The position numbers and the translations under genes were made by a program. The notes beneath the pieces are model-generated. The model had not been told where the DNA came from, searched no databases, and saw only the letters and a list, made by a program, of their open reading frames with translations. 50,499 bases of DNA. Origin: Spirochaetia bacterium (GTDB lineage: Bacteria > Spirochaetota > Leptospiria > Turneriellales > JAOUOS01). Location of the stretch: positions 1 to 50,499 of the forward strand of contig JAOUOS010000022.1 in the NCBI GenBank assembly GCA_029880285.1. Reading direction: 5' to 3'. Below, piece by piece: positions 26,917 through 35,912 of this stretch (position 1 is its first letter; each line of letters begins with the position of its first letter).

Positions 26917-27848
26917 AATTTACACCATAAACCATTACCCATATAAAATGTATTATTCGCCGTATTTGAAAAATTATTTTTAAATTCAAAATCAGATATA
27001 ATATCAGACCTAAAATAATTAGATAAGTCTAATGCTCCCTCTTGGTGAGTGTTCTCACCTCCCTCATTATTTTTCATAAAAGGATGTCTTAAAACATAAA
27101 CGTCACGACCCTGATTTAAAGCATATTTAACCGAAATTAAAGCCCCGCTTTTTATTCCTCCTTCGATAAAAAAAAGAATTTTAGATAGCCCTGTAATAAT
27201 TCTATTTCTTTTCGGAAAGTGATAATTTTTAGGTTTTACACCCAGAGGATATTCTGATAAAAGAAGAATATTTTTTTTCTCGTCATTTATATTGTTATTG
27301 AGCGCTAGATTAAATAAATCATGGTTTTTTTGGGGATACACATGATCTAAACCATGAGCAATTATACCAATTGTACCTCCTTTCTCAATTATAGCGCCAC
27401 GATGACTTATAGAATCAATACCAGAGGCCATACCTGAAACTATTGTATAATTATGTTTACTTAAAAAATTAGAGATAAACTTCGAGTAAAAACAGCTTAT
27501 AGGTGAAGGGCGTCTTGTGCCAACAATACTAATTTTACTTTCGTTTTTAAGTAAATTTAGATTTCCTTTTGCAAAAAGAACAAAAGGAGGGGTTTGAATA
27601 TACCGCAAATTATCAGGATATAATTCATTTGTATAGGTAATTATATTAATATTTTTCTTATTATGATTTTTAATAATTTCAGATGCATAATTTTTATAAT
27701 CTTTAAATTTATTACCAAATAATTTAAGACTTAATTGATAAAATGATAAATTATATTTATTTTTAATTCTTTGATATTTTTCAGTAAAATATATATTATT
27801 AAGATGTAAAATAAGTTGAGATATATTTTCATCACAATATATATTCAT
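26877..27848 (-). CDS. dprA: DNA-processing protein DprA
   Basis: A 323-residue DprA/Smf protein that loads RecA on single-stranded DNA during transformation. The Rossmann-like domain shows 'ISIVGTRRPSP', 'SGMASGIDSISHRGAI', 'GIIAHGLDHVYPQKN' and 'ITGLSKILFFIEGG'. An N-terminal helical region (1-70) is kept, while the C-terminal winged helix (DML1) looks absent or replaced by an unrelated tail. It overlaps the convergent deacetylase gene by 40 bases. Confidence 0.9.
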   Translation of the reverse strand: MNIYCDENISQLILHLNNIYFTEKYQRIKNKYNLSFYQLSLKLFGNKFKDYKNYASEIIKNHNKKNINIITYTNELYPDNLRYIQTPPFVLFAKGNLNLLKNESKISIVGTRRPSPISCFYSKFISNFLSKHNYTIVSGMASGIDSISHRGAIIEKGGTIGIIAHGLDHVYPQKNHDLFNLALNNNINDEKKNILLLSEYPLGVKPKNYHFPKRNRIITGLSKILFFIEGGIKSGALISVKYALNQGRDVYVLRHPFMKNNEGGENTHQEGALDLSNYFRSDIISDFEFKNNFSNTANNTFYMGNGLWCKFYEPSFSAPFFLE

Positions 27849-27855
27849 GTCATTA

Positions 27856-28638
27856 TTATTGGGATTTTATTAATAAAGATAGATTTTCAGCAGCTTTTTT
27901 ATATTCCGGCATATTTGTGTAATTTTTAGGGTATAATTTTTCTAATAAAGATATTAAAAATTTCATTTGTTCTATTGATTTATCAGGTTTATTTAAGATT
28001 TTATACATCCCAGCTAAAGCAAAATAAGATTTAATGTTTTTTTCGTTATGAAATTGAAATTCTTGCATGAGCATAATTGCTTTCTCACGGTATTCTTTTT
28101 GAGTTACTGTTAAATAATCTGAAAGTACTCTGTATTTATTATTACTGCCAAAAGCATAAAAATATATTAAACTTAATTCAAACTTAGCTTTATCAAATTC
28201 TGAATCTAAATTTAAACTTTTAAGAAAAGATTCTTCTGCGTTTTTAGCGTATTCATATTGCCAGTTATTTTTTTGCGATAAATTACCATAGCAGATACCT
28301 AAAGAAAAATATATTTCTGGATCGTTATATCCAAAAGATATAGATTTATTAAGGTTCTCAATACAAAGTTCAAATGAATTCATAACAGCATAAGATTCAC
28401 CAATTTTTCTATATAATTTACCAGCATTAACACCTGCCTCAATTTTTTTATTAATTATTTCTTCATATTCTTTAATATCAGATTGCCAATCTTTAATTGT
28501 ATCTAAATCTGTTTCTGTTGATTTACCATACCTTCTTTCAATTTCTTTTTTTTGCCAATTTAAGAGCCATTCTTTTGATTCTTTACAATGAAGACTTAAA
28601 AACAATATCAAAAAAATATAAATTATCAAATTTTTCAT
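27856..28638 (-). CDS. TPR lipoprotein
   Basis: A 260-residue lipoprotein with a signal peptide ending in the lipobox-like LSLHC near residue 18. About three or four tetratricopeptide repeats follow ('GKLYRKIGESYAVMNSFELC', 'PEIYFSLGICYGNLS'). It is likely an envelope scaffold. It ends 8 bases before dprA on the same strand and may share its transcript. Confidence 0.75.
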   Translation of the reverse strand: MKNLIIYIFLILFLSLHCKESKEWLLNWQKKEIERRYGKSTETDLDTIKDWQSDIKEYEEIINKKIEAGVNAGKLYRKIGESYAVMNSFELCIENLNKSISFGYNDPEIYFSLGICYGNLSQKNNWQYEYAKNAEESFLKSLNLDSEFDKAKFELSLIYFYAFGSNNKYRVLSDYLTVTQKEYREKAIMLMQEFQFHNEKNIKSYFALAGMYKILNKPDKSIEQMKFLISLLEKLYPKNYTNMPEYKKAAENLSLLIKSQ

Positions 28639-28697
28639 TTTATTACCTTTAACGAAAGCTTAAATAAATAGGTATATTATGTAAAGTATAATATGCA

Positions 28698-30038
28698 TTA
28701 AAAATTATTTTTTATATAATTTTTTAAAATATTGTTATTATTAAATTCTGGTTTTTCGATTGTTAAATTTAATAAATTTTTTAAGATATTACCTACCTCT
28801 TTTCCCTTATATCCCATACATATTAAATCATGACCATTAATATCTAAATCTTTTAAATATAACGGTTCATTACTAATTAAAATATGTTTTATTATATAAA
28901 TAATTTTAATAAAATAATTATAATGTGTTTTATTGTTAAAATGTAATTTAAGAATATCATGAATAAATCTAATATGAATAAATAAATTGGATATTTCAAT
29001 ATTTGAAATTATTTTTTTTATTTCAATTCGGTTTATATTTACAAGTTTTTGATTTTGAAATAAAATAAAAAACGGACTTTGTAATAATTCAAATGTTATA
29101 GTTTCTTGTTTTGAAGGAAACCGAATTCTATTGAAAAAAGTCTTTAATTGTTTTTTATTCTCTTGATTAATAATAAAATTTTTAGTTATAGCAAAAAATT
29201 CAAAATAAAAAAAATATGCTGCGTAATTGCCCATATTTTTGGGCTTAGTAATTTTTAATAGGTTTAATAATTCTATCCATAAATTTTCATTTTCTATTAA
29301 ATTTACTGATTCATGAAAAAAAATTTCAAAAATTCCATTATTTTTTAATGATTGCCAAAAAATATGTTTATTTTTTAATTTAATTGTTTTTCGCCATTCT
29401 TCAAAAAATCTTTCAGGGGCCACTAAAGATACAACATCTAGGGATTTTTTTATCGCATTTTCAGTTTTAATATCCATTTTAAAATCTAATGCAGCTAGAA
29501 ATCGGCATCCCCGTATTGGTCTAAGGCCGTCTTCGCGAAATCTTTCAATAGGATTACCAATTGTTTTTATGATTCCATTTTTTAAATCATTTAGTCCACC
29601 CACATGATCATAAAGAATGTATTTATTTAAATCATAAGCCATACCATTAACAGTAAAATCGCGTCTTATAACATCTTCATGTAAAGATTTACCAAAATGA
29701 ACTTTTGATGGTCTTCTACCGTCTTCATAATCTGTTTCTGTTCTAAATGTTGTTATTTCGATGCTAATTTTTTTATAAATAACCAGCACAGTGCCAAATT
29801 CAATACCTATAGGTATTGAATGTTTAAATAATCCTATTATTTCATCAGGTACAGCATCTGTTGCGAAATCTAAATCTGAGATTTTTTTGTTGATCAGAAG
29901 ATTACGAACAGAGCCGCCAACAAGATAGCACTGAAAATTATTTTCAGTTAAGCGTTTTTGTATGTAATTTGCTGCCTGTAATAAATAAGCAGGTATATTA
30001 CCTGTTAAATCTATTTCTATTTCAGTTATATCTGCCAT
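28698..30038 (-). CDS. cca: CCA tRNA nucleotidyltransferase / poly(A) polymerase family
   Basis: A 446-residue class II nucleotidyltransferase. It has 'CYLVGGSVRNLLI', the catalytic 'DLDFATDA' (DxD), 'RRDFTVNGMAYD' and 'RFREDGLRPIRGCRFLAAL' in order. Both tRNAs in this window lack an encoded CCA end, so CCA addition is needed in this organism. The C-terminal half is AT-rich and diverged and has no HD motif. CCA-adding versus poly(A) polymerase activity cannot be told apart for certain. Its start overlaps the preceding gene by 13 bases. Confidence 0.9.
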   Translation of the reverse strand: MADITEIEIDLTGNIPAYLLQAANYIQKRLTENNFQCYLVGGSVRNLLINKKISDLDFATDAVPDEIIGLFKHSIPIGIEFGTVLVIYKKISIEITTFRTETDYEDGRRPSKVHFGKSLHEDVIRRDFTVNGMAYDLNKYILYDHVGGLNDLKNGIIKTIGNPIERFREDGLRPIRGCRFLAALDFKMDIKTENAIKKSLDVVSLVAPERFFEEWRKTIKLKNKHIFWQSLKNNGIFEIFFHESVNLIENENLWIELLNLLKITKPKNMGNYAAYFFYFEFFAITKNFIINQENKKQLKTFFNRIRFPSKQETITFELLQSPFFILFQNQKLVNINRIEIKKIISNIEISNLFIHIRFIHDILKLHFNNKTHYNYFIKIIYIIKHILISNEPLYLKDLDINGHDLICMGYKGKEVGNILKNLLNLTIEKPEFNNNNILKNYIKNNF

Positions 30039-30457
30039 GAACTTAAATATACTATGACAGTATATCGAAACATTTTGCCAAGAAAAACCCAGAAAAAAAA
30101 TTTTGAAATAGAATATTCTAAGACTCCGGCAACGGCTGTAATAGGATCACCAATGATAGGTAAAAAAGCGAAAAATAAAGCAAATTGGCCTCTTTTATGA
30201 AAAAAAAACCTTGCTTTTCTCAATTTTCTTCTATCAAATCCAAACCATTTGCTATATAAAAGTTGTTTACCCCAACGACCTATCACATAATTTGTAAAAC
30301 CTCCTAGTGTGTTGCCAATTGTAGCTATAAAAATTGTCTGTAAAAAATAAGCATCGTTCTTTATTAAATAAAAAACATATGCTTCTGAACCTCCCGGTAA
30401 TAAAGTAGCGCTTAAAAAAGATAAAGTGAATAAGGACCATTTTGTTTCTAATGACAT
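30026..30457 (-). CDS. YqaA-like small DedA/VTT membrane protein
   Basis: A 143-residue membrane protein close in length and pattern to YqaA. It has 'SATLLPGGSEAYVFYLI', 'IGNTLGGFTNYVIGRW' and 'FFAFLPIIGDPITAVAGVL', the re-entrant loop motifs of the SNARE-associated/VTT family. Members are flippase-like lipid transporters. It is the fourth gene of a tight minus-strand run, 2 bases after the radical SAM gene. Confidence 0.85.
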   Translation of the reverse strand: MSLETKWSLFTLSFLSATLLPGGSEAYVFYLIKNDAYFLQTIFIATIGNTLGGFTNYVIGRWGKQLLYSKWFGFDRRKLRKARFFFHKRGQFALFFAFLPIIGDPITAVAGVLEYSISKFFFWVFLGKMFRYTVIVYLSSWQI

Positions 30458-30459
30458 AA

Positions 30460-31590
30460 TTATAATAATTCCTTTCGTCTTTTCTCAAATTTTTCGTCAA
30501 GAATTTTGGGACTTCTTATTTCTTCAGAAAAAACCTTTTTCCACATTTCTTTGGTTTCCATACATAAATATACAAAAATATCGGGGTTTATTTGATGAAT
30601 TAATGCTTTTATAAAAATATACATTTCTTTTCTTATTAGCGACAGATATCTAAATTTATTATCTGAAGATAAAAACATTTCTTCTTTTGTTATAGTTTCA
30701 TTTATTTTTTTTAATTTAATAATTTCTTTAAAACCAGAAGAATATCTAAAAGTACCTAAAGAAATCCATCTTATTTTATTTGTAGGTATATTCGTAAATA
30801 ATTCTCTTATTAAACTTGAATATTCATTTTTCCAGTTTTTATAATAAATTAAAGGATCAAAGTGAAACGCTATATAATAACCTGATTGTGCGATTATATT
30901 TGCGGCTTTAATGCGGTTTTTTAATGATGCTGTATGTTTTTCAATTTTTTTAATATTATATTCTGTATTTAATGACCAACTTATGACAGTATTACCCTTA
31001 TTTTTCACATTTAACAGGTTTTTTATATTAGAAGATTTTGTTTTTAATTCTAATGTTGAATTTTTTTTATCGGCAAAATAAGATATTAGTATTTCACTGT
31101 ATTGTGTTAAATGGTCCAAAGATAAAGAGTCTGTAAATTCACCGGTACCAATTCTTAAATGAGTATTTTTTATTCGTTTGATTTTAGATTCTAATTCATT
31201 AAATAAATCATCAGTATTCGCAAAAATAGTTAAAAAAGATATATTTGTATAGTTTTGTAAAAAACAATAATCACAATCATAACTACAGTTTATACCGGTA
31301 TTAATAATAAAATAATGACAGCATAAAACTCCATCGGAACCGGGGCAGTTATGAATAAATTTTCCTTTATGTTCCAATACGGCTAGAATATCTTTATTTT
31401 CTTTATCATTTATATATTCTTCAGATTGCAATAATACTTTAATACTTTCAATTATTATTATTTTAGTATTTTTGTATTCATCAAATTTTTTAATATTTTT
31501 TTTAATATTACGCACAATAATTGTTTTTATAACAGATTTTTGAATATATATTTTTTTCAAAGGAGGTATCGGTAAAATAAGATTATTCAT
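30460..31590 (-). CDS. Spore-photoproduct-lyase-like radical SAM protein
   Basis: A 376-residue protein of the SplB family. The region 'NCPGSDGVLCCHYFIINTG' followed by Cys102-x3-Cys106-x2-Cys109 ('CSYDCDYCFLQNYTN') matches the SPL family signature and binds a 4Fe-4S cluster with SAM. The segment 'LRIGTGEFTDSLSLDHL' lines up with the SPL stretch that holds its hydrogen-donor Cys, but no Cys is present here. It is therefore probably not a true spore photoproduct lyase. It lies between a CHAT-like gene and a YqaA-like gene with gaps of 9 and 2 bases. Confidence 0.82.
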   Translation of the reverse strand: MNNLILPIPPLKKIYIQKSVIKTIIVRNIKKNIKKFDEYKNTKIIIIESIKVLLQSEEYINDKENKDILAVLEHKGKFIHNCPGSDGVLCCHYFIINTGINCSYDCDYCFLQNYTNISFLTIFANTDDLFNELESKIKRIKNTHLRIGTGEFTDSLSLDHLTQYSEILISYFADKKNSTLELKTKSSNIKNLLNVKNKGNTVISWSLNTEYNIKKIEKHTASLKNRIKAANIIAQSGYYIAFHFDPLIYYKNWKNEYSSLIRELFTNIPTNKIRWISLGTFRYSSGFKEIIKLKKINETITKEEMFLSSDNKFRYLSLIRKEMYIFIKALIHQINPDIFVYLCMETKEMWKKVFSEEIRSPKILDEKFEKRRKELL

Positions 31591-31599
31591 TTTATTTAC

Positions 31600-32790
31600 T
31601 TAATAAACCCAGTAACCAAATAAAAAATTTTCTTCTTTATATTTTAAAAAACTCTTCTTACATGACATTGAAAAAGTGAATCCTTTTTTGATATATTTTA
31701 ATATTTGTAAAATAAAATTTGTATAATTTTTATCAGGTAATAATGAGTATGGCATAATACCACTGTAAAAGGGTAATTCTGAAAGTTCATTTTTTTCTGT
31801 AATTGGTATACATCCCAAGTGAATCATATAATTAACCATATGAGATTTTAAAATATAATTCTTTTCTTTCGCGGGCCAGCATATTTTTTTATTTTCTATA
31901 TACGCATGACCTCTGTAAATTATTAAATCATATTTAAGATTGTAGTTTTCATCAAACAACTGGCTAAAACGATCATATGAAAATGTGCCCGAAATATGCT
32001 TAATTGAAAAGTTCGCGTTTTCATAGGTTTTAAATATTTCAGCGTTTAGTAAATTAGATAAAGGCTTGCCATTCAAATTAGTTATAATTAAAATTCTTCT
32101 GATACTTTTATTATAATTTAAAAAATTATTTTTATGTTTTCTATTTGTTAAAGTTAAATAAATAAAGTTATTAATAAAAAATGCTATTGATAAAGCAGCA
32201 AGATTATGATATGAAGTTGATGATAGAACAACTTTATTAAAATGTTTTAATTTATTTTTTATTTGTAGTAAATGTGAAAAATCCTTTAAATGTTTTTTTA
32301 TATATTTTTTAACTTCAGTAAATTCTTGATTATTTTTTATTATATCATTATTAAAATAATTTAATATAAGATGTGAAAACTTAGATAATAGTATCTTTTT
32401 ACTACTAATTGAATATTTTTGAGAATATATGTTTTCATTTTCTATAAATAATAAAGTAAAATTTGCGTCAGAAATATTTAAGTGAATTAATTCAAATTCT
32501 TTTTTTTGTATTTTCATTAAAGCGATAATAATTTTTTTAAAATCTTCTCGCCTAATTTGCTTAAACGAGTTTACTGGATTATTCTTTAAAAAATTTAATT
32601 CGGGAATATTTTTAATTTCAGCGCCTCTTCTCCAGTTTAAGTTTAAAATACCTTTCTTTGAATGGCAAATATAATAAAATTTTTCATTGCTTTTTGAAAA
32701 GTATGTATAAACGCTTCCTTTAATTAACTTTTTATGATTAATTGTTTTTATTTCATTATGATTTTGAATACAATACACCGCGTATTTCAT
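31600..32790 (-). CDS. CHAT-like (caspase-fold) protease domain protein
   Basis: A 396-residue protein, strongly AT-rich. Residues 1-180 are unrecognised. Residues about 230-385 follow the CHAT pattern: a strand 'RRILIITNLNGKPLSN' with 'LLNAEIFKTYENA', then 'YDLIIYRGHAY' with the candidate catalytic His295, 'VNYMIHLGCIPI' with the candidate nucleophile Cys327, and a closing 'LPFYSGIMPYSLLP...YTNFILQILKYIKKGF' stretch. The His-Cys dyad and spacing fit a CHAT peptidase. No signal peptide. It begins 3 bases after the stop of a TPR gene, a pairing common for CHAT proteins. Pattern-based call. Confidence 0.6.
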   Translation of the reverse strand: MKYAVYCIQNHNEIKTINHKKLIKGSVYTYFSKSNEKFYYICHSKKGILNLNWRRGAEIKNIPELNFLKNNPVNSFKQIRREDFKKIIIALMKIQKKEFELIHLNISDANFTLLFIENENIYSQKYSISSKKILLSKFSHLILNYFNNDIIKNNQEFTEVKKYIKKHLKDFSHLLQIKNKLKHFNKVVLSSTSYHNLAALSIAFFINNFIYLTLTNRKHKNNFLNYNKSIRRILIITNLNGKPLSNLLNAEIFKTYENANFSIKHISGTFSYDRFSQLFDENYNLKYDLIIYRGHAYIENKKICWPAKEKNYILKSHMVNYMIHLGCIPITEKNELSELPFYSGIMPYSLLPDKNYTNFILQILKYIKKGFTFSMSCKKSFLKYKEENFLFGYWVY

Positions 32791-32793
32791 ATA

Positions 32794-34644
32794 TTATTTT
32801 AAATATGCCTTGCATTTAGATAACGCGTTTTTTGCTTTTATAAAATCTGGTTCAATTTTTAACGCGTATGTAAATGATTCTATCGCCTCGGTAATCTTGC
32901 CGCTGTTATAAAATACAATGCCCTGGGTATACGCTTTTTTTGCTTTGGGGTCTATCTCTTTAACAATAGTTTCTTTACTAGATGAAATACGACCCTCCAA
33001 TCTTGTGAGAAGGTTTCTTGCTTTTGAATGTGTTGGGTCGGCATTAACAATTTTTCTTGCCAACTCTAAAGCTTTATTTTGATTTGTACGTACCATAGAC
33101 AAAGCTTCTTTATACCATTTCTCTAATGTCTCTGCCGGTACTTTAGGTTTCGCGATTATGGTCTCTTTTTTTGGTTTTTTTTCCGCGTAACTTTTAATTT
33201 TTGGATGATTAGGATCTATTTGTAAAGCAATATCGATTATTCTTCGAGCTGATGCAGGGTCTGTGACTAAAGAATTTTCTATTTGAATTATTAGATCGTT
33301 TATAACTTTATCTTTTATTTGTGGATTTAATTTTATACTGCATAAAATAAAATATAAATAAGCGTTTTTGTTTTTAGGGAATAATTCTAAAATTCCAGAA
33401 AAATATTTTTGTGCGGTATTGTAGTTTTTTTTCTGATATTCTTTTTCACCCAAAGCTTCTAAACTTTTTACTAATTTGTAATAAGGCGATTCAGTGCTCA
33501 CTTCTTCTTCTTCCTGACGTTGCAAATTTTCTTGCGCTTTTTTTAGAAGGTCTTCTGCTTGTTTTTTTGTTTCGCTCATTTGATCGTATTGTTCAGATAT
33601 TGTAATCACTTTTTCAAAAGATGAAATAGCCTGCTTAAATTTTTCTGTAGCCAATAAAAATAATCCTTCTTCAAAATTTTTAGATATTTCTTTAAGTTGT
33701 GCTTCAAAAGTTTTTTCTTCATATTGTTTTTTTTGTCTTTCTGCGTCACTTATAAGTTTATCCCAATTTGTGTAATCTGGAAGAGCGCTTTTGGCAAGTT
33801 CAAATTGTTCAATACCTTCAATAAATCTTTTTTCAGCTATGTGTTTTTGCCCAGACTCTAATAGTTCTTTTGCTAATTGTAATTGCTGAGCTTTTTCTTG
33901 CTGGTTTTTTATATAATCAGAAAGTCTTTGACGGTTTTCTAGCGCTTCTGAATTACCCGGATCTATTCGCAGTATTTCATCATAAACTGAGACAGCCTGA
34001 GGGTATCTCTTTTGATTTTCAAAATTAGATGCTTTAACAAACATATTTTCTAGTTTTTCTCTATATAATTTTTCTTTAAAACGTTTTTGTGCTTCATTGT
34101 AGCCTTCTATGGCTTCCGGTGATTTTGGTGCTAATGTTAAACATTTAGCAAATAAATTTATGGCTTCTTCGTTTTTTCCTTTTTCTAAATTATCCCAGCC
34201 TAATTTTAATGTATTATAAAAAATATCCTGTTCTTCAGCAGATAAGTGCTTAAACGGCTTTGATGAATTTATCATGTCAAGAATATTGTCTCTTATTGAG
34301 TCTATATCAGGATGATATGGATAGATCTCTTCTGCTTTGTTTACCGATTCAATGGCTTGATTATATCTTGCTTGATTCATTAGGTCTACCGCTCGTTCAA
34401 GCCATATTTCACATTCTATTGTTAAAGCTAAAATTTCATCATAATAAAAAAATGCTTCAGAGTTTTCAGGGTCTTCTTCTATCAAATCTTCAAAAATTTC
34501 AAGAGCGTTTTCAAATCTTTTTCTATGGTAATATTCTAATCCCTCTTTTTTAATAATATCATATTCTTCTTTTTCTAATTTGGCTTCAGTTATTTCAAAA
34601 TTTATTAAAAATATTAATAATATATTTATTATTTTTTTTTGCAT
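32794..34644 (-). CDS. Exported multi-TPR protein
   Basis: A 616-residue protein with a signal peptide (1 to about 21, ending EITEA) and ten or more tetratricopeptide repeats across its length, for instance 'RFENALEIFEDLIEEDPENS' and 'KITEAIESFTYALKIEPDF'. Gln/Glu-rich helices around 240-390 may form coiled coils. No enzymatic motif. It is the first gene of a tight minus-strand operon with the CHAT-like gene and likely acts as a periplasmic or surface scaffold. Confidence 0.85.
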   Translation of the reverse strand: MQKKIINILLIFLINFEITEAKLEKEEYDIIKKEGLEYYHRKRFENALEIFEDLIEEDPENSEAFFYYDEILALTIECEIWLERAVDLMNQARYNQAIESVNKAEEIYPYHPDIDSIRDNILDMINSSKPFKHLSAEEQDIFYNTLKLGWDNLEKGKNEEAINLFAKCLTLAPKSPEAIEGYNEAQKRFKEKLYREKLENMFVKASNFENQKRYPQAVSVYDEILRIDPGNSEALENRQRLSDYIKNQQEKAQQLQLAKELLESGQKHIAEKRFIEGIEQFELAKSALPDYTNWDKLISDAERQKKQYEEKTFEAQLKEISKNFEEGLFLLATEKFKQAISSFEKVITISEQYDQMSETKKQAEDLLKKAQENLQRQEEEEVSTESPYYKLVKSLEALGEKEYQKKNYNTAQKYFSGILELFPKNKNAYLYFILCSIKLNPQIKDKVINDLIIQIENSLVTDPASARRIIDIALQIDPNHPKIKSYAEKKPKKETIIAKPKVPAETLEKWYKEALSMVRTNQNKALELARKIVNADPTHSKARNLLTRLEGRISSSKETIVKEIDPKAKKAYTQGIVFYNSGKITEAIESFTYALKIEPDFIKAKNALSKCKAYLK

Positions 34645-34716
34645 TTTTTAAAACTCTTAATTTAATCCTTTTAGGTAATTAATAATAGGATGTCAGTTGT
34701 TTTTTTGATTTTCTAT

Positions 34717-35679
34717 TTATATGGAATGTTCTTTTTGAATATTTTTTAATTTTAAAGGCAGTTGAAATGTAAGTGTTTCGTCTTTTACGCTAATTTCTTT
34801 TATTCTGCTAAATCCGTGTGTTTCTTTTAAATATTGAATTACTTCTAGTATAATATTCTCAGGAGCCGAGGCCCCCGCTGTTAAACCTATTGATAAAATT
34901 TCATTTGAAAACCAATCATTTTTTATATCAAAATAATTATCTATTAGCTTAGATTTTGTACCGCAGCTTTCAGCAAGCTCTCTTAATCTATTTGAATTAG
35001 ATGAATTTTTTGAACCTATCACGAGCAATAAATCTACTTTATTTGCTATTTTACTAACGGCTTCTTGTCTGTTGGTAGTTGCATAACATATATCGCTTGT
35101 TTTAGGGCCAATAATTTGTGTATATTTATCTTTTAATTTATTTATTAAATTTGCTGTTTCACGTACAGATAATGTAGTTTGTGTTAAATAAGCGATTTTA
35201 CTTTCTTTTATAGGCGGTAATTCATCAATATCTTTTTCATTTTCAATTATAATAATCTTATCAGGAGCCTCGCCAAAAGTACCTATAGTTTCTACATGAT
35301 TTTTATGTCCAATAAAAATTATTCTAAATCCCGATTTTGCAAGTCTTTTGGCTTCTAAATGTACCTTTGTTACCAAAGGACATGTAGCATCAATTACGTT
35401 TAATTTTCTTTTTTCAGCAATTTCCCATACTTTTGGTGACACACCATGAGCGCTAAATATAACATTATTATTACATGGAATCTCTTCTAAATCTTCTACA
35501 AAAATAACACCTTTACTTTTTAAATTTTCTACCACATTTTTATTATGTACAATTTCATGCTTAACATATAATGGTGGATTAAAAATTTTTAATGCTGTTT
35601 CTACTGTTTCAATCGCTCTATCTACCCCCGCGCAAAATCCTCGCGGGTTGGCCAGATATATTGTTTTTTGACGAAGCAT
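34717..35679 (-). CDS. ispH: 4-hydroxy-3-methylbut-2-enyl diphosphate reductase
   Basis: A 320-residue IspH, the last enzyme of the MEP isoprenoid pathway, forming IPP and DMAPP. The three cluster ligands are Cys16 in 'NPRGFCAGV', Cys100 in 'VIDATCPLV' and Cys198 in 'SDICYATTNRQ'. Substrate His residues in 'HEIVHN' and 'FSAHGVSP' and the Glu of 'NHVETIGTFGE' are kept. Length is standard. Confidence 0.97.
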   Translation of the reverse strand: MLRQKTIYLANPRGFCAGVDRAIETVETALKIFNPPLYVKHEIVHNKNVVENLKSKGVIFVEDLEEIPCNNNVIFSAHGVSPKVWEIAEKRKLNVIDATCPLVTKVHLEAKRLAKSGFRIIFIGHKNHVETIGTFGEAPDKIIIIENEKDIDELPPIKESKIAYLTQTTLSVRETANLINKLKDKYTQIIGPKTSDICYATTNRQEAVSKIANKVDLLLVIGSKNSSNSNRLRELAESCGTKSKLIDNYFDIKNDWFSNEILSIGLTAGASAPENIILEVIQYLKETHGFSRIKEISVKDETLTFQLPLKLKNIQKEHSI

Positions 35680-35713
35680 TCAATTGATTGGGTTTATTTA
35701 TTAGTTTAATTTT

Positions 35714-35787
35714 CGGGGTGGACGGGGTTCGAACCCGCGACTTCCTGCGTGACAGGCAGGTGCTCTAACCAGCTGAACTACCACCCC
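35714..35787 (-). tRNA. tRNA-Asp (anticodon GUC)
   Basis: On the minus strand the acceptor GGGGTGG (35787-35781) pairs with CCACCCC (35721-35715), with discriminator G at 35714. The anticodon arm CCTGC-CTGTCAC-GCAGG shows GTC. The T arm carries GGTTCGAACCC. CCA is not encoded. It sits in the gap between ispH and lysS. Confidence 0.97.
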
Positions 35788-35912
35788 TATTTATTATCCA
35801 TATAATTTCTAAAAGATGGCTTGTCATCTCTAAAAATATTTTAATTTAGTTATAATATAAAACGCATCATAACTTGTTTACATCGGGTGTAAAAACTATA
35901 AATCATCCTTAA

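Noticed and set aside
31600..34644. TPR plus CHAT gene pair as a Craspase-like CRISPR effector.
   Set aside because: No gRAMP/Cas7-11 gene and no CRISPR array are present, and the TPR protein has a signal peptide.
35805..35830. GATG...CATC hairpin before lysS as a terminator or T-box.
   Set aside because: The stem is only 4-5 base pairs with no T-run, and no T-box specifier structure is seen.
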